A DNA stretch of 54,598 nucleotides from DAOUAE01 sp034433795 (GTDB lineage Bacteria > Chloroflexota > UBA6077 > FW602-bin22 > DAOUAE01): assembly GCA_034433795.1 (NCBI GenBank), contig DAOUAE010000009.1:1-54598 (forward strand). Direction: 5' to 3'. Under the pieces are notes generated by a model. It did not search any database and was not told where the DNA came from. It saw only the letters and a program-made list of their open reading frames with translations. The position numbers were made by a program, and so were the translations under genes. Below, piece by piece: positions 16,266 through 24,519 of the stretch (within the stretch, counting starts at the first letter, position 1; the number at the start of each line of letters is the position of its first letter).

Positions 16266-17266
16266 CCCAGCGGGATCTCCTGGCCGGTCTCCAGCGAGGC
16301 CTTGGCGGCCAGGCTCACCTGCAGCGCCAGGCGGGCCTCCTCCGGGGTCACGCGGCTGGGCTGTTCGCCCCGGCGGACACAGTCGACAAAGTAGGCGACC
16401 TCGGCGGCGTAGGCATCGTAGGTCTCGACCTCGACCCCCTCGGTCGGCCGGTCGCCGATGGTCACCGTCAGGCGGGTGCCGGCCTGGCGGCCCATCTCGA
16501 CGCTGGGGCCCTCGGCCTTGAAGTGGTATTCGACCACGCCCTGCTCGCCGGCCACCCGCAGCCCCATGCTGAAGGGATAGCCCGGCGGCATAATCAGACT
16601 CCCTTCAGCGGTGGCCGCCGCCTCGGGGTAGGTGACGGTGGTCAGGATGTAGTCCCAGCCGCCATAGGGACCGCGCACCCCGCGGGCGACCACGCTCCGC
16701 GGCCGGCCCAGCAGCCAGTTGAACTGGTCCACATCGTGGATCTGCAGGTCCACCACCGCCCCGCCGGTTCGCTCCGGATGCTTGAAGAGCTCGCTCCAGG
16801 CCGGGAGCGGCGAGAGCCGGTAGGCCACAGCGATCCGGGGTCGGCCGATCTGGCCGGAGCGCACGATCTCGGCCAGTTTGACGTACTCCGGCCAGAACCG
16901 GAGCACGTGCCCGACCATCAGGATCCGGCCCGAGGCCCGCCAGGCCTCCAGGATGGCGTCGGCCTCGGCCAGCGTCAGGGCCAGCGGCTTCTCGACCAGG
17001 ACGTGCTTCCCAGCCCGAAGGGCGGCGATGGTCCAGCGGGCGTGTTCGGTTGTGGGCAGCGAGACGTCGACGATGTCGATGGTCGGGTCGTCGATCACCC
17101 GTTGGGGGTCGGCCCACCAGGCCGCGCCCAGCTCCTGGGCCAGCGCCGGCCCGCGCCGCTCGCTCTGGGAGACGATGGCCACCACCCGGACGTCCGGGAG
17201 CTGAGCGTAGGCCCGCGCATGGGTCGAGCCCATAAAACCGGCCCCAAGCACTCCCACTCGCAGCAT
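16262..17266 (-). CDS. Gfo/Idh/MocA-family oxidoreductase
   Basis: A 334-residue NAD(P)-dependent sugar or inositol dehydrogenase. The N-terminal VLGAGFMGSTHARAYAQLP is the Rossmann glycine-rich turn, HVLVEKPLALTLAEAD carries the conserved E-K-P lysine, and the C-terminal beta-sheet domain holds DLQIHDVDQFNWLLG with its catalytic His/Asp. It begins in an ATGA overlap with the sugar isomerase upstream, so the two are translationally coupled, a frequent pairing in catabolism of inositol-like or keto sugars. The exact sugar cannot be determined. Confidence 0.85.
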   Translation of the reverse strand: MLRVGVLGAGFMGSTHARAYAQLPDVRVVAIVSQSERRGPALAQELGAAWWADPQRVIDDPTIDIVDVSLPTTEHARWTIAALRAGKHVLVEKPLALTLAEADAILEAWRASGRILMVGHVLRFWPEYVKLAEIVRSGQIGRPRIAVAYRLSPLPAWSELFKHPERTGGAVVDLQIHDVDQFNWLLGRPRSVVARGVRGPYGGWDYILTTVTYPEAAATAEGSLIMPPGYPFSMGLRVAGEQGVVEYHFKAEGPSVEMGRQAGTRLTVTIGDRPTEGVEVETYDAYAAEVAYFVDCVRRGEQPSRVTPEEARLALQVSLAAKASLETGQEIPLG

Positions 17267-18081
17267 CAGCCGATCTCCGCGATGACCCGCTGAAGGTAGG
17301 CGTACGATGCCTGGACCGCCCGGTCGACCTCCGGGAGCGGCGGCCAGGGCTCGCCCTGAAATTCGATCTCGACGCTCAACGGACCGGTGTAGCCGCCGTC
17401 GCGCAGGGTGCGGAGGATCCGTGGGAAGTCGACCTCGCCCTGACCGAGCGGCGGGAAGTTCCAGACCCCCGGCCCGCCGATCTTGTCCTTCAGGTGAACA
17501 TGGGCCAGGTAGGGAAGAGCGTGGACGATGTCCTCCTCCGGCCGGACGCCGGCGTAATAGATCACATTGGCGGTGTCGTAGTTGAGACGGAGGGAGGGAT
17601 GGCCGATCCGGGCGAGCAGCGCCGCCCCCTGGGCGCCGGTGCCCAGGATCGAGCCGTGGGTCTCGAGAGCCACCACGATCCCCCGCGCCGCCGCCGCCTC
17701 GGCCACCCGCCCGATACGCGCCAGGAAAGCCTGTTCGTCCTCCCCGCCGCCGGCGTGGCCGCCAATGCCGGTGTTGACGATGGGAATGCCCAGGCGGGCG
17801 GCCGTCTCCAGGGCGTTCAAGAACTGGGCCACTCCGGCCTCCGTGGTGAGATCACTGTGGCCGCTCAGGCTGACCGCCCGGAGCCCGTGCTGGTCGAGCA
17901 GAGCCCGCAGACGGGCGATCTCGTCGGGCGAGGCGTCCGGCGCTAGGTGCTCGCTCCAGCCCCGGACGGCCGCGATCTCCACCGCCGTGAAGCCCGCCTG
18001 ACGGATGCCGCGCAGCGCCGCCTCCAGGGGGTAGCCGTGGTAGGTGTTGGTGGTAACCGCCAGCGGATTGACAAGAGGCAT
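17266..18081 (-). CDS. Sugar phosphate isomerase/epimerase (AP-endonuclease 2 family TIM barrel)
   Basis: A 271-residue xylose-isomerase-like barrel: AGFTAVEIAAVRGW, SLSGHSDL, GIVVALETHGSILG, NYDTANVIYYAGVRPEED, HVHLKDKIGG and SVEIEFQGE give the metal-binding Glu/Asp/His residues along the barrel. ATG with GGAGGAAA in front. It is the first gene of a two-gene operon with a Gfo/Idh dehydrogenase and has a good promoter. Likely role: isomerisation or epimerisation of a keto sugar in the same pathway. Confidence 0.82.
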   Translation of the reverse strand: MPLVNPLAVTTNTYHGYPLEAALRGIRQAGFTAVEIAAVRGWSEHLAPDASPDEIARLRALLDQHGLRAVSLSGHSDLTTEAGVAQFLNALETAARLGIPIVNTGIGGHAGGGEDEQAFLARIGRVAEAAAARGIVVALETHGSILGTGAQGAALLARIGHPSLRLNYDTANVIYYAGVRPEEDIVHALPYLAHVHLKDKIGGPGVWNFPPLGQGEVDFPRILRTLRDGGYTGPLSVEIEFQGEPWPPLPEVDRAVQASYAYLQRVIAEIG

Positions 18082-18114
18082 CGCCGGTTTCCTCCAGCCA
18101 GCGCTCGTGGTCCG

Positions 18115-18144
18115 ATCCTAGCATCCCCTCGACGCCCCGCGCAA
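18115..18144 (-). promoter_or_regulatory. Promoter of the sugar isomerase-dehydrogenase operon
   Basis: Minus strand: TTGCGC (18139-18144), 18 bp, TAGGAT (18115-18120) preceded by TGC as an extended -10. It lies 33 bp upstream of the isomerase ATG. Confidence 0.55.
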
Positions 18145-18174
18145 TAGGGCGTTTGGGAAGGAGCCCCGACGGGG

Positions 18175-18203
18175 TTGCCTTGCGACCCGCGCCGTGCTAC
18201 TGT
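18175..18203 (+). promoter_or_regulatory. Promoter of the enolase-superfamily gene
   Basis: TTGCCT (18175-18180), 17 bp, TACTGT (18198-18203), with TGC before the -10. Back to back with the promoter of the isomerase operon, giving a compact divergent control region in which both sugar units could share a regulator. Confidence 0.55.
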
Positions 18204-18247
18204 GGACCGGGCAGAGACTGCCCGGACTCCATTACAGGAGGAACACC

Positions 18248-19414
18248 ATGGCGCGCGATCTCCGGATCACCCGGCTCCGCATCCATCAGTTCCGGTGGGA
18301 GATCCCCGATCTGGGGCTCGACTACAATGGCTTCAATCAGGTCTATCAGCCGGGCAACGTCCTGCGCACCACCGGCTACGTCTTCGTCATCGAGACGAAC
18401 GCCGGGATCACCGGCGAATATGTCGGCGGCAACGCCGCCTCTTACGCCCAGGTCGGGATGGTGGCTCACTACCTTCTGGGCAAGAACCCGCTGGAGCGCG
18501 AGCGCATCTACAACGATGTCAAGCGGGCGCTGCGCAAGTTCGACCGCATGGGTCTGGGGCCCATCGACATCGCCCTCTGGGACATCGCCGGCAAACTCTA
18601 TAACGCCCCGGTCTACGAACTCCTCGGCGGCTTTCGCCGGACGCTCCCCTGCTACGCCAGCACCTACCACGGTGATGAGAACGGCGGACTCGCCAGTCCC
18701 GAGGCCTTCGCCGACTTCGCCCAGCAGTGTCGGGAGATGGGCTACCCGGCCTTTAAGATCCACGGCTGGGGCAACGGGCCCATTGAGCGCGAGATCGCCA
18801 CGGTCCTGGAGGTCCGCAAGCGGGTCGGGCCGACCATGGATCTGATGCTCGACCCGGCCTGCGAGTACAATACTTTTGCCGACGCCCTCAAGGTCGGGCG
18901 CGCCTGCGATGAGGCCAGCTTCTTCTGGTACGAAGACCCCTTCAAGGATGGGGGCATCTCGCAGCAGGCCCACCGGAAACTGCGCCAGCTGATCAAGACA
19001 CCGCTCCTCATCGGCGAGCACGTGCGCACGCTGGAGCCGCATGTGGACCTCTGTGTGGCCGAGGCGACCGATTTTGTGCGGGCTGACGCCGACTACGACG
19101 GCGGGATCACCGGGGTAATGAAGATCGCGCACGCCGCCGAGGGCTTCGGGCTGGACGTCGAAATCCACGCGCCGGGCCCGGCTCACCGCCACTGTATGGC
19201 CGCCATCCGCAACACCAATTACTATGAACTCGGTCTGGTCCACCCCAAGATCCGACGCACCAAGCCGCCTATTTACAAGAACGGCTACTCCGACGAACTG
19301 GACGCCATCGACGCACGTGGCCACGTGCCGGTGCCCGATGGCCCGGGCCTGGGGGTCGAGATCGACTGGGACTGGGTGAAGAAACACGAGGTCGGCGTCA
19401 AGCTCTACGATTAA
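18248..19414 (+). CDS. Enolase-superfamily protein (mandelate racemase / sugar-acid dehydratase type)
   Basis: A 388-residue protein with the N-terminal capping domain and the C-terminal barrel of the mandelate racemase/muconate lactonizing group. ALWDIAGKLYNAPVYELLGG is the family block; the barrel holds YPAFKIHGWG, LMLDPACEYN and WYEDPF with metal-binding acids, GEHV, ADYDGGITGVMKIA, and EIHAPGPAHRH, whose His is a likely general acid/base. This arrangement is usual in sugar-acid dehydratases. AGGAGG lies 6 bp before the ATG. With divergent sugar genes next door, dehydration of an aldonate is the best guess. Confidence 0.82.
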   Translation: MARDLRITRLRIHQFRWEIPDLGLDYNGFNQVYQPGNVLRTTGYVFVIETNAGITGEYVGGNAASYAQVGMVAHYLLGKNPLERERIYNDVKRALRKFDRMGLGPIDIALWDIAGKLYNAPVYELLGGFRRTLPCYASTYHGDENGGLASPEAFADFAQQCREMGYPAFKIHGWGNGPIEREIATVLEVRKRVGPTMDLMLDPACEYNTFADALKVGRACDEASFFWYEDPFKDGGISQQAHRKLRQLIKTPLLIGEHVRTLEPHVDLCVAEATDFVRADADYDGGITGVMKIAHAAEGFGLDVEIHAPGPAHRHCMAAIRNTNYYELGLVHPKIRRTKPPIYKNGYSDELDAIDARGHVPVPDGPGLGVEIDWDWVKKHEVGVKLYD

Positions 19415-19500
19415 CCGGGCCGGCTGGCACGCATCGTGCGACCACCGCCCGTCCTTAACACAAGGCGCCACCAGGCGGGCGGCGCCACAGGAGGAAGACA

Positions 19501-19650
19501 ATGCGACCCGCCGTCGCCGGCCTCTCGATTGACACCGTTCTGGCCGTGGGAGCCCTGGTGCTGGCCGTCCTGGCCCTGGCCGGGCTCACACCGGCCATTC
19601 CCACCCTGGCGATCGCCGTGATCCTGCTCAGCCTGGCGCTGCTGTTCTAG
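19501..19650 (+). CDS. 49-residue hydrophobic membrane protein
   Basis: A short frame that is easily missed: M-R-P-A-V-A-G then two hydrophobic stretches (about residues 12-27 and 32-48) split by T-P, ending in Leu-Leu-Phe. AGGAGG (19489-19494) sits 6 bp before the ATG. It lies 86 bp behind the enolase-superfamily gene and overlaps the end of the convergent kinase gene by 23 bp. It may form a two-helix hairpin. I know no named family; reality is supported by the ribosome-binding site and composition only. Confidence 0.5.
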   Translation: MRPAVAGLSIDTVLAVGALVLAVLALAGLTPAIPTLAIAVILLSLALLF

Positions 19651-20545
19651 CCAGCCGGGCGGCCTCTTCGGCCAGGGCGATGGCGCCGAGAACTCCGGCC
19701 CGGGCGCCGAGGGCCGGTGGCACCAGAAACTCCGCGACCGCCGTCTCCAGCTCCGGGCGGGGCAGATAGCCGTTCAGGTAGGCCCGGAGCGCCTGCCGGG
19801 CGCGGGCCAGCACGTGCGGCTGCTGGCCCACACCCCCACCCAGGATCACACGCCGGGGTGAAAGCGTGCAGACCAGGGCGGCGATCCCCAGGCCCAGGTA
19901 CTGCCCGGCCAGATCCCACAGCGGATCCTCCGGCGGCACCTGCTCCAGCGGCCGCCCGACCCGCGCGGCCAGCGCCGGGCCAGCCGCCAGACCCTCCCAG
20001 CAGCGCCCGTGGAAGGGGCAGAGGCCAGGAAAGGTGTCACCGGGAAGGACGGGCAGCGGCAGATGGCCCATCTCCGGGTGCAGCAGCCCGTGCACCGGCC
20101 GGCCGTGGACCCAGGCCCCCCCGCCGATGCCGGTGCCCACCGTGAGATAGACGACCGGGTCGTATCCCCGGCCGGCGCCCCAGCGGCACTCGGCCCGCAG
20201 CGCGCCATTGACATCGGTGTCCACCCCGACCGGCAGACCCAGCGCCGCCTGCAGCCGCTGCACCACCGGCACCCCGGACCAGCCGGGCTTGGGGGTCGCC
20301 AGCAGACTGCCGTAGTTGGGCGCCGACGGATTCAGCTCGAGCGGCCCGAACATCGCCAGCCCCAGGGCAACCAGGCGCACCCCCGGTCGGGGCTGACGGA
20401 AGAAGGTGATGACCCGTTCCAGGGTCTCCTCCGGCGTGGTGGTTGGAATCACGGTCTCCGCCACCACCTGGTCGGGCGCCGCCGCGATGAGACAGACGAA
20501 CTTGGTGCCACCACCCTCGATCCCACCGTAGAAAAGAGAGGTCAT
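19628..20545 (-). CDS. ROK-family sugar kinase (fructokinase-like)
   Basis: A 305-residue ROK kinase that phosphorylates a hexose with ATP. GGIEGGGTKFVCLIA is the phosphate-binding loop, GLAMFGPLELNP and VDTDVNGALRAE the sugar site, and VYLTVGTGIGGGAWVHG the second ATP loop. HPEMGHLPLP plus CPFHGRCWEGLAAG, with its Cys and His residues, is the zinc-binding motif found in ROK fructokinases. The ATG at 20545, with GAGGGAG upstream, is preferred over a longer frame of low-complexity residues. Monocistronic; likely cytosolic sugar activation. Confidence 0.85.
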   Translation of the reverse strand: MTSLFYGGIEGGGTKFVCLIAAAPDQVVAETVIPTTTPEETLERVITFFRQPRPGVRLVALGLAMFGPLELNPSAPNYGSLLATPKPGWSGVPVVQRLQAALGLPVGVDTDVNGALRAECRWGAGRGYDPVVYLTVGTGIGGGAWVHGRPVHGLLHPEMGHLPLPVLPGDTFPGLCPFHGRCWEGLAAGPALAARVGRPLEQVPPEDPLWDLAGQYLGLGIAALVCTLSPRRVILGGGVGQQPHVLARARQALRAYLNGYLPRPELETAVAEFLVPPALGARAGVLGAIALAEEAARLARTAAPG

Positions 20546-20700
20546 TCCCCACTCCCTCGCCCACCAGCGGCCGTCCCGGCATCTCCCCTCATCCCCGCCC
20601 CGAGGGCCACCGCCCTCCCCGTCCCGGCTCATCGGCCAGAGCGCTCACGGGGCGTGCCAGAGAGGTCGCCTCGTGCGGAAAAGAACACACGGCCGACTGG

Positions 20701-20741
20701 ATCATGGCACACCCCGACCGTAGGGGCAAGAGCGGTCGGGG
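20701..20741 (-). promoter_or_regulatory. Possible promoter and inverted repeat upstream of the ROK kinase
   Basis: Minus strand: TTGCCC (20724-20729), 17 bp, CATGAT (20701-20706) with an extended TGC. The -35 lies within the loop of a perfect 9-bp inverted repeat, CCCCGACCG (20712-20720) with CGGTCGGGG (20733-20741), which could be an operator or the terminator of the 86-residue gene upstream. The rest of 20546-20834 shows nothing recognisable. Confidence 0.35.
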
Positions 20742-20834
20742 AGCCCGGTCCGTTCCCCGACCCGAACGGCCCTGGGGAGAAGCAGATCGCGGCGGGCGGC
20801 TATCCTGGGGCGCGCGGAGGGAGGCGACGCGCGG

Positions 20835-21095
20835 TCACACGCGGAGCGGAACGCGCGGCAGCCAGGGGAGGACGCCGTGCTGGAGCGCCTCTTCGAGGGA
20901 GACGAAGCGCTGAGCCTCGGAAGGGTGATCGGGACAGCAGTGATAGACCAGGTAGTGGCGCACGCAGTTGTTGTCCCAGGCGTACTCCTGAAGATAGATC
21001 GTGTGCCCGGGGAGGAGGATCTTGGCCCACCGACCAGAGGAGGATGCCTCGTACGGACAGCCCATCGTCCGGACCGCTTCGAGCAATCGGCTCAT
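20835..21095 (-). CDS. Hypothetical 86-residue protein
   Basis: An 86-residue protein with no known motif that I recognise. It is mixed polar, with aromatic-rich segments such as TIYLQEYAWDNNCVRHYLVYHCC and four Cys overall. It is judged real because AGGAGG lies 6 bp before the ATG, a near-perfect promoter lies upstream, and its composition is not like antisense shadow frames. It is a lone gene between two sugar kinases pointing in other directions. Confidence 0.6.
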   Translation of the reverse strand: MSRLLEAVRTMGCPYEASSSGRWAKILLPGHTIYLQEYAWDNNCVRHYLVYHCCPDHPSEAQRFVSLEEALQHGVLPWLPRVPLRV

Positions 21096-21163
21096 CGTCC
21101 ACCTCCTGAGGATCGGCAGAACAGCGGGCGGCCAGAGCCCGGCTCCGTCGCCGGTACACTGCT

Positions 21164-21192
21164 AGCGTACTCCGCCGCCGTTTTCCTGTCAA
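21164..21192 (-). promoter_or_regulatory. Promoter of the 86-residue gene
   Basis: Minus strand: TTGACA (21187-21192), 17 bp, TACGCT (21164-21169), about 70 bp upstream of the ATG. An exact -35 supports the gene being expressed. Confidence 0.65.
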
Positions 21193-21323
21193 CAATGGGC
21201 CAGCCAGCCCCCTGGCCCAGCACCCGCGCCCACTCCAGCCCCCCCGGCTGCCGATCGGGGGAAACCGTGGTGTCGGAGACCGCCGGTGCGGCCAGGACCG
21301 GCGCATCTGTCCTGGCCAGCCCC

Positions 21324-21352
21324 TTCCCGGCGGGCGCCGGGGACGGTAGAAT
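21324..21352 (+). promoter_or_regulatory. Probable promoter of ribokinase-dnaX-ebfC
   Basis: TTCCCG (21324-21329), 17 bp, TAGAAT (21347-21352), 45 bp before the ribokinase ATG. The -10 is good, the -35 weak. Confidence 0.45.
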
Positions 21353-21396
21353 TGCAGCGTGCTCCAGCCCACCCACGCCCCAGGGGAGAGACGCGT

Positions 21397-22353
21397 ATGG
21401 TCCGTGAGCAACCACCGATCGTGGTGGTCGGGAGCATCAACACCGACCTGACCGTCCAGACGCCGCATCTTCCGGCCCCCGGCGAGACCGTCCTGGGGGA
21501 GAATCTGGTCATCGCCGGCGGCGGTAAGGGAGCCAACCAGGCGGTGGCCGCCGCCCGCCTGGGGGCCCGGGTTGTTCTGGTCGGCTGTGTCGGGAACGAC
21601 CCCTTCGGCCAGCAGGCGCGGGAGCGCCTGGCCCAGGAGGGGATCGTCACCGACTGGCTCCGCGTCGACCCCACGGCCCCGAGTGGCGTCGCCCTCATCA
21701 TCGTCGACCCGCAGGGCCAGAATATGATCGCCGTGGCGCCCGGCGCCAACGCCCGGCTCACCCCCGACGATGTCGCCCGGGCCGAGCCGGTCATCGCTGC
21801 CAGCGCCGTCGTGGTCCTGCAGCTGGAGACACCGCTCCCGACTGTTGTCGCCGCCGCCCGGACCGCCCGCCGCCACGGCCGGCGGGTGATCCTGAACCCG
21901 GCGCCGGCCCAGCCGCTGCCGGCCGACCTCTACTCGCTGGTCGACGTTCTGGTGCCCAACGCCCGTGAGGCCGCCCAGCTGAGCGGCCAGGACACCGCCA
22001 CTCTGGAGGGCGCCCTGGCCGCCGCCCGCTGGTTCCAGGCCCAGGGGGTGCGGGCGGTGGTGGTCACGCTGGGCGAGCAGGGGGCGCTGCTCGTCGAGGG
22101 ACCCACCTGGCAGCACGTGCCGGCGGCGCCGGTCACCGCTGTCGATACGACGGCTGCCGGCGATGCCTTTGTCGGAGCGCTGGCCTGGGGGCTGGCCACG
22201 GGTCAGCCGCTCCCCACGGCCGTGACGTTCGCCAGCGCGGCTGCGGCGCTGGCCTGCACGCGGGTCGGGGCCCAGCCATCCCTCCCGGTTCTTGCCGAGG
22301 TAGAGGCCCTCTGGCGGAGGGCGTATAATCTCAGCGAGACCAGCCGTGGGTGA
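21397..22353 (+). CDS. rbsK: Ribokinase (PfkB family)
   Basis: A 318-residue sugar kinase. VVVGSINTDLTVQ and GGGKGANQAVAAARLG are the PfkB signature 1 and sugar-binding region; VDTTAAGDAFVGALAWGLA is signature 2, with the anion hole and catalytic Asp. ILNPAPA and VPNAREA match ribokinases best. It phosphorylates ribose or a related pentose at O5. GGGGAGAG precedes the ATG. It ends 7 bp before dnaX, an unusual neighbour, so dnaX may be partly read from its promoter; a TATAAT hexamer at 22324-22329 may also serve dnaX. Confidence 0.88.
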   Translation: MVREQPPIVVVGSINTDLTVQTPHLPAPGETVLGENLVIAGGGKGANQAVAAARLGARVVLVGCVGNDPFGQQARERLAQEGIVTDWLRVDPTAPSGVALIIVDPQGQNMIAVAPGANARLTPDDVARAEPVIAASAVVVLQLETPLPTVVAAARTARRHGRRVILNPAPAQPLPADLYSLVDVLVPNAREAAQLSGQDTATLEGALAAARWFQAQGVRAVVVTLGEQGALLVEGPTWQHVPAAPVTAVDTTAAGDAFVGALAWGLATGQPLPTAVTFASAAAALACTRVGAQPSLPVLAEVEALWRRAYNLSETSRG

Positions 22354-22360
22354 GGACCGG

Positions 22361-24040
22361 ATGACCCAGGCCTACTACCGCAAGTGGCGCTCGCGGACGT
22401 TCGCCGAGATCGTGGGGCAGGCCCACGTCACCCGCACGCTCCAGAACGCGGTCCGCACCGGCCGGCTGAGCCACGCCTACCTTTTCTGCGGACCACGCGG
22501 GGTCGGCAAAACCTCGGCCGCCCGCGTCCTGGCCAAAGCGGTCAACTGTCTGGATCCGCGCGATGGTGAGCCCTGCGACCAGTGCCGGCTCTGCCAGGCC
22601 ATCGCCGAGGGGCGGGCCATCGATGTCATCGAGATCGACGCCGCCTCCAACCGGGGAATCGACCAGATCCGGGAGCTGCGCGACCGGGTGGGCTTCGCCC
22701 CGACCGAGGCCCGCTACAAATTCTACATTCTCGACGAAGCCCACATGCTCACCCCGGAGGCGGCCAACGCCCTCCTCAAGACGCTCGAAGAGCCCCCGCC
22801 CCATACCATCTTTGTGCTGGTCACCACCGAGGCCCAGCGCCTGCTGCCCACCATCGTCTCGCGCTGCCAGCGCTTCGACTTCCGCCGGATCCCCCTCCGG
22901 CAGATGGTCGAGCGTCTGCAGCAGATCTGCCAGGCCGAGGGGATCGTCGCCGAGCCGGGAGTTCTCGACCTCATCGCCCGCAGCGCCACCGGCAGCCTGC
23001 GTGACGCCGAGGGGCTGCTCGACCAGCTGGCCAGCATGACCAGTGGCCAGATCGGCCGGGCCGACGTCGAGGCCCTCCTCGGCGCCCAGGCCAGCGCGAC
23101 GGCCGCCCAGATCGCCCGCGACCTCCTGACCGCCGATCTGGCCGCCGGCCTGCGCCGGATCAACCAGGCTGTCCAGGAGGGGGTTGAGCCGCGCCAGCTG
23201 GCCCACGATCTGGTGACCTACCTGCGGGGGCTGCTGCTCCTCCGGACCAGCGAGGCGCTGGCCGACCTCATCGACGCGCCCGAGGAGACGCTGCGCGAGA
23301 TGCAGGCCCTGGCCGCCAGCGCCCGGCCCGACCACCTCCTCCGGGCGCTCCGCCTCTTCAGCGAGGTCGAAGTCCGCCCCCGCCAGATCGGCCCTCCCAC
23401 CCTCGCCCTGGAGCTGGCCTTCCTCGAAGCGGCCAGCCCCGGTCCGGAGAGCCGGGAGACGGCGCCTCCGCCTGCCGCTCGACCGCTCCCGCGTCCGTCC
23501 GCTCCGCCACGGCCGCCGGAGCCAGCCGGCCGTGGGCAGCCGGCCACCGTCAGCCCCGCATCGACCGCCCCGGCCGACGAGCGACCGGCCAGCCAGTCGG
23601 AGCCGCCGGCGGCCGCCGCTGAGCCCGCGACACCCGCGCCGGCGGCCGCAGCCTCCCCGAGCCCCGTTGCGCCGACGCTGCCGGAGATCGAGCGGCGCTG
23701 GCCGCAGATCCTGGCGGCCCTCAACCGGAGCACAGTCCAGGCGCTCTTACGGAGCTGCCGGCCCCACGCACTCCGGGATGGCACGCTGGTCCTGGCCACC
23801 CCCTACAGTTTCCACCAGGAGCGGCTCTCCGACCCGCGCAACCGGGCGGTGGTGGAACAGGCCGTGCAGAGCGCCCTGGGCGCCCCGCTGGCCGTCCAGG
23901 TGATCCTGGTGGGCCGGTCGGCCAGCGTCCCCGACGCCGACCCCGACAAAGACCCGGTCGTGCGGGCGGCCCTGGGGCTCGGTTTCCGGGTGAAGCGTGT
24001 GCGCCGGGCCACCGACGCGCCGCCAGAGACCGAGGAGTAA
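22361..24040 (+). CDS. dnaX: DNA polymerase III subunit gamma/tau
   Basis: A 559-residue clamp-loader ATPase. Walker A GPRGVGKTS (about 44-52), a four-Cys zinc module (CLDP..CDQCRLC), Walker B YILDEAHML and the sensor-1 block are all present. Domain III is followed by a Pro/Ala-rich linker (about 370-440) and a C-terminal tau-like domain of ~110 residues. It loads the beta clamp and couples polymerase to helicase. The ATG at 22361 with GAGG in front is preferred to a GTG 15 bp upstream. No clear slippery A-run for a frameshifted gamma form was seen. Confidence 0.93.
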   Translation: MTQAYYRKWRSRTFAEIVGQAHVTRTLQNAVRTGRLSHAYLFCGPRGVGKTSAARVLAKAVNCLDPRDGEPCDQCRLCQAIAEGRAIDVIEIDAASNRGIDQIRELRDRVGFAPTEARYKFYILDEAHMLTPEAANALLKTLEEPPPHTIFVLVTTEAQRLLPTIVSRCQRFDFRRIPLRQMVERLQQICQAEGIVAEPGVLDLIARSATGSLRDAEGLLDQLASMTSGQIGRADVEALLGAQASATAAQIARDLLTADLAAGLRRINQAVQEGVEPRQLAHDLVTYLRGLLLLRTSEALADLIDAPEETLREMQALAASARPDHLLRALRLFSEVEVRPRQIGPPTLALELAFLEAASPGPESRETAPPPAARPLPRPSAPPRPPEPAGRGQPATVSPASTAPADERPASQSEPPAAAAEPATPAPAAAASPSPVAPTLPEIERRWPQILAALNRSTVQALLRSCRPHALRDGTLVLATPYSFHQERLSDPRNRAVVEQAVQSALGAPLAVQVILVGRSASVPDADPDKDPVVRAALGLGFRVKRVRRATDAPPETEE

Positions 24041-24043
24041 AGA

Positions 24044-24343
24044 ATGCGCGATCTGAAATTGCTCCAGCAGATGCAGCAGCGCCTGCTCAAGGCCCAGGAG
24101 GAGATCGCCGCCAGCACCGTCGAGGGCAGCGCCGGTGGCGGCGCGGTCGTGGTGGTGATGAGCGGCACCTACGAGGTGCGTGAGGTCCGGCTGGATCCGG
24201 CCGCCGTCGACCCCGAGGACGTGGAGACCCTGGCCGAGATGATCCGGGCGGCGGTCAACGACGCGGTCCGGAAAGTCCAGGAACTCACCCAGAAGAAAAT
24301 GGGCGAGATCACGGGTGGGCTGAAGATTCCGGGTCTCTTCTGA
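24044..24343 (+). CDS. ebfC: YbaB/EbfC nucleoid-associated protein
   Basis: A 99-residue protein with the EbfC pattern: an N-terminal coiled coil (LLQQMQQRLLKAQEEI), a beta segment (GGGAVVVVMSGTYEVREVRLDP) and a C-terminal helix ending in KIPGLF. It is a dimeric DNA-binding nucleoid protein. It starts 3 bp after dnaX, with GAGGAG inside the dnaX end, the usual dnaX-ebfC pair. recR, the common third gene, is not here. The 176 bp that follow hold no gene or clear terminator. Confidence 0.92.
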   Translation: MRDLKLLQQMQQRLLKAQEEIAASTVEGSAGGGAVVVVMSGTYEVREVRLDPAAVDPEDVETLAEMIRAAVNDAVRKVQELTQKKMGEITGGLKIPGLF

Positions 24344-24519
24344 GCCCCGGCTCCGCCAGCCCCGGGCCCGGTCCCCACGCGCGCGTCCTCGGGAGGCAAC
24401 CGGCCAGGTCGCCGCGTCGATGGCGGCCGTCGCCCACGCACCCATGGCCCGTCCGCCAGGCGGCCAGGCCACGGGCTGACCGCCTCCCTCAATGACCGCC
24501 CCCCGGGCGATCTGGCGGC

